This document shows, piece after piece, positions 44,326 through 52,502 of a DNA stretch of 64,000 nucleotides. A program made the position numbers and the translations under genes. Source of the DNA: Mucilaginibacter agri (GTDB lineage: Bacteria; Bacteroidota; Bacteroidia; Sphingobacteriales; Sphingobacteriaceae). The DNA lies in the NCBI RefSeq assembly GCF_009928685.1, contig NZ_WWEO01000043.1, positions 62,001 to 126,000 on the forward strand, in the 5' to 3' direction. The notes under the pieces are model-generated. The model was not told where the DNA came from. It was given only the letters and a program-made list of their open reading frames with translations, and ran no database searches. How positions within the stretch are numbered: position 1 is the stretch's first letter; the number at the start of each line of letters is the position of its first letter.

Positions 44326-44366
44326 AAAATGATGAATTGCATGAAAATTGCAATTCATCATTTTTC
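44326..44366 (+). terminator. Terminator or attenuator between rpsB and tsf
   Basis: A 13-bp perfect stem (ATGATGAATTGCA/TGCAATTCATCAT, loop 7 nt) ends in TTTTT, 43 bp after the rpsB stop. A CCCCTAAAGGGG palindrome lies just before it (44297-44308). tsf, 90 bp further on, has no clear promoter of its own, so read-through may set the S2/EF-Ts ratio. Confidence 0.75.
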
Positions 44367-44455
44367 ATAAAAACTTAAAATTAAATCGGGTTACAGGTCA
44401 TATGAGTTTGCTAACTCGCAGTTCATAAACCCGCAACTCATAACAATAAAAAACT

Positions 44456-45307
44456 ATGTCTACAGTACAAATTTCTGCAGCTGATGTAAACAAACTGCGT
44501 CAGCAAACTGGTGCAGGTATGATGGATTGCAAAAAAGCTTTAACCGAAACTAACGGTGATTTCGAAGCTGCAATTGATTACTTAAGAAAAAAAGGTGCTA
44601 AAGTAGCAGCAAGCCGTTCAGACCGCGAGTCAAACGAAGGTGTTGTTATTGCACGTACTTCTGAAGATGGTAAAAACGGTGTGATCATCGTTTTAGCTTG
44701 CGAAACTGACTTCGTTGCTAAAAACGCTGAGTTTATCGCTTTCGCTAATGCAGTTGCTAACGTAGCTGTAAACAGCTTACCTGCTAACGTTGAAGAACTT
44801 GGCCAATTAGAAGTTGATACCGAAACCGGTCGTATTAAAATTGCTGATGCATTATTAGACATGACAGGTAAAATCGGCGAGCGTATCGTTATCAGCACTT
44901 ACGAAGTGTTAGCTGGCGAGAAAGTTGTTCCTTACATCCACGGTAACTTCCGTTTAGGTGTATTGGTTGCTTTAAACGCTAACCCTGCTGGTGTTGATGA
45001 AGCTGGTAAAGACGTTGCAATGCAAATTGCTGCTATGAACCCGGTAGCTGTTGATAAAGACGGTGTTGATGCTTCTACAATTGAGCGTGAGTTGGAAATT
45101 GCTAAAGAGCAAATCCGCGCTGAAGGTAAACCAGAAGAAATGGTTGAAAAAATCTCTCAAGGTAAATTAAACAAATTCTACAAAGACAATACTTTGTTAA
45201 ACCAGGAGTTTGTTAAAGACCCATCTAAAAATATCTCTCAATTCCTTAACGGTGTTGAGAAAGGCCTGACCGTTACCGCATTTAAGCGAGTAGTTTTAGG
45301 AGCTTAA
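44456..45307 (+). CDS. tsf: Elongation factor Ts
   Basis: A 283-residue EF-Ts, the nucleotide exchange factor for EF-Tu. Its UBA-like N-terminus reads VNKLRQQTGAGMMDCKKAL, followed by the core TDFVAKN motif and DVAMQIAAMNP, with a coiled-coil-like insertion near 195-230. It follows rpsB as in most bacteria and is closed by a strong terminator. Confidence 0.96.
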   Translation: MSTVQISAADVNKLRQQTGAGMMDCKKALTETNGDFEAAIDYLRKKGAKVAASRSDRESNEGVVIARTSEDGKNGVIIVLACETDFVAKNAEFIAFANAVANVAVNSLPANVEELGQLEVDTETGRIKIADALLDMTGKIGERIVISTYEVLAGEKVVPYIHGNFRLGVLVALNANPAGVDEAGKDVAMQIAAMNPVAVDKDGVDASTIERELEIAKEQIRAEGKPEEMVEKISQGKLNKFYKDNTLLNQEFVKDPSKNISQFLNGVEKGLTVTAFKRVVLGA

Positions 45308-45314
45308 TTTATTT

Positions 45315-45348
45315 ATCCCCTCGTTTATTAAACGAGGGGATTTTTTTT
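45315..45348 (+). terminator. Terminator of tsf
   Basis: A perfect stem ATCCCCTCGTTT/AAACGAGGGGAT around a 3-4-nt loop, followed by eight T residues, starts 8 bp after the stop codon. The gap downstream (45349-45475) holds a REP-like fragment (AATTCTTCACGGCATTCACA). Confidence 0.92.
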
Positions 45349-45479
45349 GCCCTTTTATTTTTGTCTCCTTCTGGTATCTGAGTGATAGCGAAGGATTTTT
45401 TGTGAGAAGCCTGCTGAACAAAATTCTTCACGGCATTCACAATGACAAAGACTGAATACTGAAGTTGATTTTTTGTCCT

Positions 45480-45487
45480 TACATTTG
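45480..45487 (+). promoter_or_regulatory. -7 box of nagA, 6 nt from its ATG
   Basis: TACATTTG matches TAnnTTTG and ends 6 nt before the ATG at 45494. The expected leader is about 3 nt. Confidence 0.5.
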
Positions 45488-45493
45488 GTTTAC

Positions 45494-46633
45494 ATGATAA
45501 CTGCCTTCTATCATCTGCAACTTATTGACAATGGTACCATTACCAACAACAAAGCAATTTTAGTTGAGGACAAAAAAATAAAAGCCGTAATAGCCGAAAG
45601 CGAAATTCCCGGCGGGTCAGAAAAAATTGATCTTCATGGTGCTTATGTTGCTCCGGGACTGCTCGATCTGCAGATCTACGGTAGTGGAGGCAAACTGTTT
45701 GCCGGTAAGCCCGAGATTGCTGCTCTAAAGCAATTGGAAGATGACCTGATTAAGCAGGGCACCGTCGGCTTTTTTGCCACCATAGGCACCAATACTGACC
45801 CAATTGTTGAGCAGGGCATCGAGGCCGCCAAGGCCTATCGGAAAACCTGCATAGGCAACTTTTTGGGCTTGCACCTCGAAGGGCCTTTTCTAAATCCGAT
45901 TAAAAAAGGCGCACATCCTGCCGAACTGATCCATAAAGCTACCTTAGAAAAAGTAAAGCGCTGGATAGAATCCGCCGAAGGCGAGGTTAAAATGATAACC
46001 ATAGCACCCGAATTGCAGGATCAGGAAGTGATTGACTATCTGCATAATGTAGGAGTGATTATATCATCGGGCCATAGCAATGCTACTTACGAGCAGGGTA
46101 AGGGCTTTTTAAATAAACCTATACCGGCAGTAACCCATTTATTCAATGCCATGCCGCAAATGCACCACCGTGAGCCTGGTTACATACCTGCAATTTTTGA
46201 AGAAAAGCCTTACACCAGCATTGTTGCCGATGGCAACCATGTAGATTTTGCGATGATTCGTTTGGCTAAACGCGAACTGGGCGATAAGCTTTTCCTGATA
46301 ACCGACGCAGTTACTGCAGCTACTGAAGGCACATATCAACACCAGTTGGTTGGCGATAAATATGTAATGCCTGATGGCACACTCTCTGGTTCGAGCCTTA
46401 CCATGCTTAAAGCAGTGCAAAATTGTGTAGAAAAGGTTGGTATAAACCTTGCAGAGGCTATTAATATGGCAACTTTATATCCCGCGCAACTTGCCGGTTT
46501 AAATAAAGGCCGCATCGAAGCAGGATTTGATGCGGATTTAGTAATTTTTAGTGATACTTTTGAGGTTAAAGCTACGTGCCTGGCCGGAAAGATGTATCAA
46601 TTTTCTGATTTACCTGTAAAAAACTCTAACTAA
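45494..46633 (+). CDS. nagA: N-acetylglucosamine-6-phosphate deacetylase
   Basis: A 379-residue amidohydrolase that removes acetyl from GlcNAc-6-phosphate during amino-sugar recycling. Motifs: APGLLDLQIYGSGG, GLHLEGPFLNPIKKGAH with the metal-binding Glu, ISSGHSNATYEQG and THLFNAMPQMHHREPG with catalytic-site histidines, and LITDAVTAATEG. ATG 45494 gives the right N-terminus; an in-frame TTG at 45473 lies upstream of the promoter box. pyrH begins 9 bp after it, so the two form an operon. Its product links to the glmS route. Confidence 0.93.
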   Translation: MITAFYHLQLIDNGTITNNKAILVEDKKIKAVIAESEIPGGSEKIDLHGAYVAPGLLDLQIYGSGGKLFAGKPEIAALKQLEDDLIKQGTVGFFATIGTNTDPIVEQGIEAAKAYRKTCIGNFLGLHLEGPFLNPIKKGAHPAELIHKATLEKVKRWIESAEGEVKMITIAPELQDQEVIDYLHNVGVIISSGHSNATYEQGKGFLNKPIPAVTHLFNAMPQMHHREPGYIPAIFEEKPYTSIVADGNHVDFAMIRLAKRELGDKLFLITDAVTAATEGTYQHQLVGDKYVMPDGTLSGSSLTMLKAVQNCVEKVGINLAEAINMATLYPAQLAGLNKGRIEAGFDADLVIFSDTFEVKATCLAGKMYQFSDLPVKNSN

Positions 46634-46642
46634 ACTATTTAT

Positions 46643-47347
46643 ATGAAATACAAACGGATATTATTGAAGCTTAGCGGCGAATCATTGATGGGTGACAGAC
46701 AATACGGTATTGATAATAACCGTGTATTGCAGTATGCTCATGATATTAAAACAGTGTTTGATGCAGGCATTGAAATAGCCATTGTTGTAGGAGGTGGAAA
46801 TATATTCCGTGGGTTAAGCGCCGAGAAATCGGGCATGGAGCGTGCTCAGGCCGATTATATGGGTATGTTGGCTACGGTAATTAACTGTATGGCTTTGCAA
46901 AGCGCGTTAGAAGGCATTGGTGTACAAACCCGTTTGCAGTCGGCCATTAAAATGGAGCAAATTTGCGAACCATATATCCGTCGCCGTGCTATGACGCATC
47001 TGGAAACTGGCCGCATTGTAATTTTCGGTGCAGGTACAGGTAATCCTTATTTTACTACCGACACAGCAGCATCATTACGTGCCATTGAGATTAAAGCCGA
47101 TGTGGTATTGAAAGGTACCCGCGTTGATGGTATTTATACCGCCGATCCGGAGAAAGACCCGACTGCTACCCGTTACGATGAGATCAGCTTTGGTGAAGTT
47201 TACGCTAAAGGGTTAAACGTAATGGATATGACAGCCATCACTCTTTGCCAGGAAAACAAATTACCAATTATCGTATTTGATATGAACAAACCAGGTAATT
47301 TCGAGCGCATAGCTAACGGTGAGGCAATAGGAACACTTGTAAAATAG
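46643..47347 (+). CDS. pyrH: Uridylate kinase
   Basis: A 234-residue UMP kinase of the amino-acid-kinase fold. [42 protein letters not shown] and [17 protein letters not shown] are all present. It makes UDP for RNA and pyrimidine sugars. It is 9 bp behind nagA, and frr follows after a 153-bp gap that contains inverted repeats. pyrH-frr is a common neighbourhood; the nagA link is less usual. Confidence 0.96.
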   Translation: MKYKRILLKLSGESLMGDRQYGIDNNRVLQYAHDIKTVFDAGIEIAIVVGGGNIFRGLSAEKSGMERAQADYMGMLATVINCMALQSALEGIGVQTRLQSAIKMEQICEPYIRRRAMTHLETGRIVIFGAGTGNPYFTTDTAASLRAIEIKADVVLKGTRVDGIYTADPEKDPTATRYDEISFGEVYAKGLNVMDMTAITLCQENKLPIIVFDMNKPGNFERIANGEAIGTLVK

Positions 47348-47352
47348 GTGTT

Positions 47353-47448
47353 GGAATCAAGGATCAAGAGCCGAGAATCGAGATAAAGACGTGTCGGAAT
47401 TCTGATTTCTTGATCCATGAACACGATATAAGAATAAGTCTTGATTCC
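47353..47448. repeat. Nested AATCAAG/CTTGATT inverted repeats between pyrH and frr
   Basis: GGAATCAAG (47353-47361) pairs with CTTGATTCC (47440-47448), and the adjoining GGATCAAGA (47361-47369) pairs with TCTTGATCC (47408-47416), both perfectly over 9 bp. Further CTTGATT-like words follow. Degenerate repeats of this kind occur in gaps of related genomes. Confidence 0.5.
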
Positions 47449-47476
47449 TGATTCTTGTCTCTTGACTCTAAATTAC

Positions 47477-47484
47477 TATTTTTG
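47477..47484 (+). promoter_or_regulatory. -7 box of frr
   Basis: TATTTTTG matches TAnnTTTG, 16 nt before the frr ATG, suggesting a leader of about 13 nt. Confidence 0.45.
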
Positions 47485-47500
47485 ACAAAATTTATTCAGA

Positions 47501-48064
47501 ATGAGCGAACTCGTTAAAAAACAGTTGAATGATGCAAAGGCATCAATGGACAAAGCTGTTGATCATACAGATAATGAGCTATCAAAAATCCGTGCCGGTA
47601 AAGCAAGCCCAGGCATGCTTGATGGCATTATGGTAGACTATTATGGTACACCAACTCCATTAACACAAATAGGCAACGTAAACACCCCGGATGCCCGTAC
47701 CATTATTGTACAGCCTTGGGAAAAATCTTTGCTTAACGCTATCGAGAAAGCAATTAAAGAAGCAGATCTGGGCATCAATCCTCAAAATGATGGTGTCGTT
47801 ATCCGCTTAAACGTACCTCCACTAACCGAAGAGCGTCGTAAAGACTTGGTTAAAAAGGTTAAAGCAGAGGCAGAGAACGGTAAGATCGCTGTACGTAACA
47901 TCCGTAAAGATACCAACGCTAAAATTCAGAAATTAAAATCTGAAGGCGTGTCTGAAGATGAGATCAAAACAGGTGAAGGCGAAGTTCAGAAATTGACTGA
48001 TGCTTACATTGTTAAAGTTGATAAATTATCAGAAGCGAAAGAAAAAGATATCATGACGGTTTAA
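47501..48064 (+). CDS. frr: Ribosome recycling factor
   Basis: A 187-residue RRF. ELSKIRAGKASPGMLDGI, YYGTPTPLTQIGNVNTPDART, the IEKAIKEADLGINPQNDG segment and RRKDLVKKVKAEAENGK are typical. With EF-G it splits post-termination ribosomes. It is monocistronic, with a promoter box and a terminator. Confidence 0.97.
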   Translation: MSELVKKQLNDAKASMDKAVDHTDNELSKIRAGKASPGMLDGIMVDYYGTPTPLTQIGNVNTPDARTIIVQPWEKSLLNAIEKAIKEADLGINPQNDGVVIRLNVPPLTEERRKDLVKKVKAEAENGKIAVRNIRKDTNAKIQKLKSEGVSEDEIKTGEGEVQKLTDAYIVKVDKLSEAKEKDIMTV

Positions 48065-48090
48065 GCAATAATAAACCTAATGTCAAATTA

Positions 48091-48124
48091 AAGGGAATGA
48101 GCGGATTACGCCATTCCCTTTTTT
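48091..48124 (+). terminator. Terminator of frr
   Basis: A 9-bp perfect stem AAGGGAATG/CATTCCCTT with a 12-nt loop, followed by TTTTT. Its T-run merges into the -7 box of the next gene. Confidence 0.85.
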
Positions 48125-48131
48125 ATTTTTG
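48124..48131 (+). promoter_or_regulatory. -7 box of the ABC exporter gene, inside the frr terminator tail
   Basis: TATTTTTG begins in the T-run of the frr terminator and ends 9 nt before the ATG at 48141, giving a leader of about 6 nt. Confidence 0.45.
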
Positions 48132-48140
48132 TGTTGAAAC

Positions 48141-49910
48141 ATGAAAATACTCTTATCCTATTTGTCGCGCTACCGTTGGGTAGTGGTTTTTGCCCTGGTT
48201 TTAGCAGGGTTTAACATTGGTTTTTCCTTACTGGATCCCTATATAACAGGCCGTATCGTTGACGGCTTTATCGAAAAACGAAGCAAACTTGATTTTAATG
48301 CCTATGTGTGGGGAGCAATTGGTATGGTTGGTTTGGCTGTTGGTGCCGCTATGGTGTCGCGTATAGCCAAAAACCTGCAAGATTATTATACCAACATCAT
48401 TGTACAAAAGGTAGGCGCTAAAATGTACGCCGATGGTTTACGCCATTCGCTCGAACTGCCTTACCAGGTGTTTGAAGATCAGCGCAGCGGCGAAACGCTG
48501 GGTGTGCTGCAAAAGGTACGTTTAGATTGCGAAAAGTTTATTACTTCGTTTATCAGCATCCTGTTCGTAAGCTTTATCGGGATGATCTTTGTGATCGTTT
48601 ATTCGGTAAGTGTAAGCTATCAGGTTACTTTGGTTTATTTTGCAGCTATACCCGTTATTGCTTTTGTAAGCATGGCTTTGAGCCGTAAGATAAAAACCAT
48701 CCAGAAAAAGATAGTTGGCGAAACCACAGCCTTGGCTGGTTCAACCACCGAATCGTTACGTAACATCGAACTGGTAAAAAGCTTAGGCCTGGCTAACCAG
48801 GAAATAGAACGCTTAAATAATACCACTTATAAGATCCTTGAACTGGAGCTAAAGAAAGTGAAGTATGTACGCAGTATGAGCTTTGTACAGGGCACAACAG
48901 TAAACTTTGTGCGTAGTACCATGGTTGTAGTATTGCTGATACTGATCTTTAAACAAACAATATCACCGGGACAATACTTTAGCTTCCTTTTCTATTCTTT
49001 CTTTTTATTTAACCCGTTGCAGGAGCTGGGTAACGTTATCCTGGCCTGGCGCGAAGCCGAGGTTTCTCTGGGTAATTTCCAGCGTATCCTCAATATCCCT
49101 ATCGATGTTAAGCCTGAGAAACCTGTGCTGATTGAGAAGCTGAAGAAGTTAACTTTTGATCAGGTAAGTTTTAAGCACTTAACGGCCAATCGCAACGCGT
49201 TAAATCATATTGGTTTTGAGGTAAACACGGGCGAAACTATTGCGTTTGTTGGTCCATCGGGATCAGGTAAAACTACCTTGGTGAAACTATTGGTGGGTTT
49301 GTATCAGCCGTTGGATGGCGATATTCTTTACAACAATGTATTGAGTAAAGAGATCGATCTGGATCAGCTGCGCGAGAAGATTGGTTTCGTTACGCAGGAT
49401 ACTCAACTGTTCTCAGGCACCATCCGCGAAAACCTGAAATTTGTTCGCCCCGATGCTACCGACGAGGAGTGTATGAATGTACTGCATCGTGCGGCTTGCC
49501 AAAGCTTATTGGCACGTGCCGATAAAGGTCTAGACAGTGTGATTGGCGAAGGCGGTGTAAAAGTATCTGGCGGCGAAAAACAACGTTTATCAATTGCGCG
49601 TGCCTTATTACGTAAGCCGGATCTGTTAGTATTCGACGAAGCAACATCGGCCCTGGATTCTTTAACCGAAGAAGAGATCACAGAAACTATTAAAGATGTT
49701 TCGGTGTTGAAGGACCATATCACTATTCTGATTGCCCACAGGCTTTCTACCATAATGCATGCCGACCGTATTTATGTGTTGGAGAAAGGCCGTATCATCG
49801 AATCGGGCAAACATGCCGATTTGCTATCGCAAAAGGGATTGTATTATGCCATGTGGCGTCAACAGATAGGCGAAAAGTATAGCACAGAAGAACCTTTGGC
49901 TAACGTGTAG
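48141..49910 (+). CDS. ABC exporter, fused membrane and ATPase domains
   Basis: A 589-residue half-transporter of the MsbA/LmrA type. Six transmembrane helices fill residues 1-310. The ATPase domain has Walker A GPSGSGKTTL, a Q-loop in FVTQDTQLFSG, the signature VSGGEKQRLSIARAL, Walker B LLVFDEATSALD and the switch His in IAHRLSTI. It should work as a homodimer in the inner membrane. The cargo is unknown; lipids or peptides are possible. A small PLDc_N-type gene starts 4 bp after its stop. Confidence 0.92.
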   Translation: MKILLSYLSRYRWVVVFALVLAGFNIGFSLLDPYITGRIVDGFIEKRSKLDFNAYVWGAIGMVGLAVGAAMVSRIAKNLQDYYTNIIVQKVGAKMYADGLRHSLELPYQVFEDQRSGETLGVLQKVRLDCEKFITSFISILFVSFIGMIFVIVYSVSVSYQVTLVYFAAIPVIAFVSMALSRKIKTIQKKIVGETTALAGSTTESLRNIELVKSLGLANQEIERLNNTTYKILELELKKVKYVRSMSFVQGTTVNFVRSTMVVVLLILIFKQTISPGQYFSFLFYSFFLFNPLQELGNVILAWREAEVSLGNFQRILNIPIDVKPEKPVLIEKLKKLTFDQVSFKHLTANRNALNHIGFEVNTGETIAFVGPSGSGKTTLVKLLVGLYQPLDGDILYNNVLSKEIDLDQLREKIGFVTQDTQLFSGTIRENLKFVRPDATDEECMNVLHRAACQSLLARADKGLDSVIGEGGVKVSGGEKQRLSIARALLRKPDLLVFDEATSALDSLTEEEITETIKDVSVLKDHITILIAHRLSTIMHADRIYVLEKGRIIESGKHADLLSQKGLYYAMWRQQIGEKYSTEEPLANV

Positions 49911-49914
49911 AAAA

Positions 49915-50133
49915 ATGGAAAATCTTCCGATGGTGTCGGGAACGCTCGGCTTAATATTGATGATTGTGTGGCTTGCGCTGCTCGTCTTCACCCTGCTCCA
50001 CGCCATCGGAAACAAAAATATCGACAGAAACAACAAAATACTTTGGGTTGCCATTATGGTAGTTGTACCTATCGGTGGTTCATTGGTTTATTTGTTTTGG
50101 CGATTGGTGAAGACGATAGCGAACCCCTCTTAA
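49915..50133 (+). CDS. Small PLDc_N-type membrane protein
   Basis: A 72-residue protein with two hydrophobic helices (about 10-30 and 43-62) around a short polar turn with NKNIDRNNKILW. The pattern matches the N-terminal membrane module of cardiolipin synthases (PLDc_N) without the phospholipase part. It is 4 bp behind the ABC exporter and so probably co-transcribed. Its role is unknown. Confidence 0.75.
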   Translation: MENLPMVSGTLGLILMIVWLALLVFTLLHAIGNKNIDRNNKILWVAIMVVVPIGGSLVYLFWRLVKTIANPS

Positions 50134-50146
50134 AAACGAAAAAACT

Positions 50147-50234
50147 GTGTCATTGCGAGGTACGAAGCAATCTCGTAGCTAGCACATTCGCTGTGCATGC
50201 TACGAGGTTGCCACGCTATCACTCGCAATGACAC
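50147..50234. repeat. REP-like palindrome, copy 1
   Basis: A perfect 13-bp terminal inverted repeat (GTGTCATTGCGAG/CTCGCAATGACAC) encloses inner words. It shares an identical 29-bp stretch (50148-50176, core GCGAGGTACGAAGCAATCTC) with the element at 53988-54016. Such palindromes are widespread extragenic repeats in Bacteroidota; they are non-coding. Confidence 0.85.
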
Positions 50235-50261
50235 TTTGGTTAAAATCATAGGAAGAGGACC

Positions 50262-50429
50262 CTAACTTACCGGCTCCGTAGCCTCCGGCGAATGAATATC
50301 TTTCAATGTGCTTGGTATAAGGTTGCGAGTTTTAAAGAAGGTGACGGTTACCACTAACAACGTCATACAGCCACCAAACAATACAGCGGGTGTAGTACCT
50401 ATCTTAGCTGCCATGCCCGATTCAAAATC
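50262..50429 (-). pseudogene. Remnant: last 55 codons of an MFS transporter paralogue
   Basis: The 55 residues before the stop (DFESGMAAKI to the EPVS end) match the C-terminus of the MFS transporter at 51125, except for one missing Leu and Pro for Thr. At DNA level the two differ at about 17 of 168 bases; by my reading 16 of these are synonymous, plus one 3-base gap. The frame continues upstream to 50543 with unrelated sequence that includes a TCCCGAA-N5-TTCGGGA palindrome (50467-50485). So the body of this copy has been lost, leaving only the tail. It is unlikely to make a functional protein. Confidence 0.85.
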
Positions 50430-50579
50430 ACGCTTAATCTCGTCCAAGAACAGAATCCACCCGTCTTCCCGAACTTGTTTCGGGATCCCATAGGATAGGT
50501 AAACTATACAAAGTAAGAAGTTGCGAATGTGTAGGTGGCTCAACTAACCTGGCAGAGAATAGCATCCTTAAGCCCCCCC

Positions 50580-51077
50580 CTACGCTTCACCATTTACATA
50601 AAAATCTCTGATCCTTTTGGTTTTTAAGTTAATTTTAAACTGAAAAAAACAACTTCCACCATCTCTAACTATAACGATGGATGTTTGCCAATCAGAGCCC
50701 ATTGCATCGCAAAAGCAATTCACAAAAACTTCTTTTTCTCCGTTAGCATTAATAGCTGGAATATATTGTCTGTAATAAGATAATATGTTATTTATTTGCA
50801 TGTTGCGACGTTTTTGTGCAGTATTATATCGTGCTACGGCGGTGCTAGTTAGCTTCTCAATTTCGGAGGTTTCCTGCTTGCTAAGAGTTGCAGAGGTGAC
50901 CATGTTTTTTAAATATGGTCGGTATTCTTTTTTGTATTCGATAATAGCATACGCAATAGTATCGCCAGGCTTAACGGTTCGCTTGGTTACTGGTGGTGGT
51001 AGCGATGTGTTTTTTTGAGAACAAGAAAATACAACAAATAAACAGCTGAAAATACATAACAAGAGAACCGTTTTCAT
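50580..51077 (-). CDS. Lipoprotein of unknown function between the MFS copies
   Basis: A 165-residue lipoprotein with a hydrophobic signal and lipobox VFSC (Cys19). The mature part is partly helical (ATLSKQETSEIEKLTSTAVARY) and ends in a beta-rich half with VFVNCFCDAMGSDW. I recognise no family. Its stop codon abuts a run of eight C residues (50573-50580), a site prone to sequencing or slippage error. It separates the MFS gene from the remnant copy. Confidence 0.6.
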   Translation of the reverse strand: MKTVLLLCIFSCLFVVFSCSQKNTSLPPPVTKRTVKPGDTIAYAIIEYKKEYRPYLKNMVTSATLSKQETSEIEKLTSTAVARYNTAQKRRNMQINNILSYYRQYIPAINANGEKEVFVNCFCDAMGSDWQTSIVIVRDGGSCFFQFKINLKTKRIRDFYVNGEA

Positions 51078-51124
51078 TCTCCTAAATTATAAATTCTTAT
51101 CAAGTATCAACGCCGAGTAACGAT

Positions 51125-52441
51125 CTAACTAACCGTCTCCGTAGCCTCCGGCGAATGTATATCCTTCAGGGTACTTGGTATCAGGTTTCGTGTTTTAAAG
51201 AAAGTGACGGTTACTACCAACAACGTCATACAGCCACCAAACAATACCGCTGGTGTAGTGCCTAATATCTTAGCTGCCATACCCGATTCAAAATCGCCGA
51301 TCTCGTTAGATGAACCGATAAACATAGAGTTTACTGCTGATACACGTCCGCGCATTTCGTCGGGGGTGAGGAGCTGCATAATGGTACCGCGAATAATTAC
51401 GCTCACGCTATCAAACGCACCCTGTAGGAACAAGAAAACTATGGATAGGTAGAACACGTGCGATAAACCGAAGCCTATAATAGAGGCGCCAAAACCTGCC
51501 ACAGCGATTAACAGGTTGCGCCAAGGTCGGTTCATTGGAGAGAACCTAACCATAGCTATCATCGTTAGCGCAGCACCTAATGAAGACGCCATACGCATAA
51601 TGCCCAAGCCTTCTGAGCCTACCTTTAAAATATCAAGAGCATAAACAGGCAGCAATGCTACCACGCCACCAAAGAATACTGAAAACAGATCGAGGCTCAT
51701 GGCGTAGAACATCATTTTATTATTGAACACAAAATGAAGCCCTTCTTTTAGACTTACCCATATGTTTTCTTTCGGAATAAATACCGCGGGGTACTTACGC
51801 AGGCGGTAAACCAATACTAAAGCGATAAATAAAAACGCGAGTACAACAATAAAATTGGCTGTAATGCCCGACAAACCCGGAATCATTTTGCCCGCAAATC
51901 CATATAAAAGCCCTCCGGTTAAGGGGCCTAAAATAGAAGCCACCTGCCATGCCGAGCTGCTCCAACTGCTGCCATTAGGGTAAACCTCTTTGGGGATACT
52001 ATGCGCATAAACGGTAAACGTGGCAGGCCCGTAAAACGCCCGGGCAATACCGTTGCAAAATATCATGGCATACAAGGCGTACAATATCCAGCCATGATCG
52101 ATATGCGCCAGACTATCCAGCGTTACCGTAAACATAACTAATGACGACAGAAATACCCCACCGAATATCAAAAGCAGCATTTTACGCTTCTCGTATTTAT
52201 CGGCAATATAGCCGCCGTAAAGGGCAATGCCCACCGCCGGTATGGCCTCGGCTAAACCGATAAATGCAATGGCTACTTTACTATGGGTTAGCTCATAAAT
52301 GTAGAAACCCAGTACAGTTGTTTGCATTTGATAAGCAAACGTAAAAAAGAAGCGCATACCAATGTATGCGCGAAAGTCCTTGAATCTAAGGGCTGCAAAA
52401 GAATCTTTTTTCTGGGGTTGACTATTTCCTTCGTCTGGCAC
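51125..52441 (-). CDS. MFS transporter (DHA3/EntS-like)
   Basis: A 438-residue major-facilitator protein with about 12 hydrophobic helices. The N-terminal motif region reads FIGLAEAIPAVGIALYGGYIADKYEKRK, the classical GxxxDrxxrr loop between helices 2 and 3. The C-terminus is polar (HSPEATETVS). The MFS_3 class includes siderophore and drug exporters; the substrate is unknown. It lies next to a remnant of a former paralogue, so there was once a tandem pair. Confidence 0.88.
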   Translation of the reverse strand: MPDEGNSQPQKKDSFAALRFKDFRAYIGMRFFFTFAYQMQTTVLGFYIYELTHSKVAIAFIGLAEAIPAVGIALYGGYIADKYEKRKMLLLIFGGVFLSSLVMFTVTLDSLAHIDHGWILYALYAMIFCNGIARAFYGPATFTVYAHSIPKEVYPNGSSWSSSAWQVASILGPLTGGLLYGFAGKMIPGLSGITANFIVVLAFLFIALVLVYRLRKYPAVFIPKENIWVSLKEGLHFVFNNKMMFYAMSLDLFSVFFGGVVALLPVYALDILKVGSEGLGIMRMASSLGAALTMIAMVRFSPMNRPWRNLLIAVAGFGASIIGFGLSHVFYLSIVFLFLQGAFDSVSVIIRGTIMQLLTPDEMRGRVSAVNSMFIGSSNEIGDFESGMAAKILGTTPAVLFGGCMTLLVVTVTFFKTRNLIPSTLKDIHSPEATETVS

Positions 52442-52502
52442 GCTAATTTGTGGATGTTTGCCGCAAAGCTACGACTTGAAGTTTTTAATCCCGTTAATAA
52501 AA

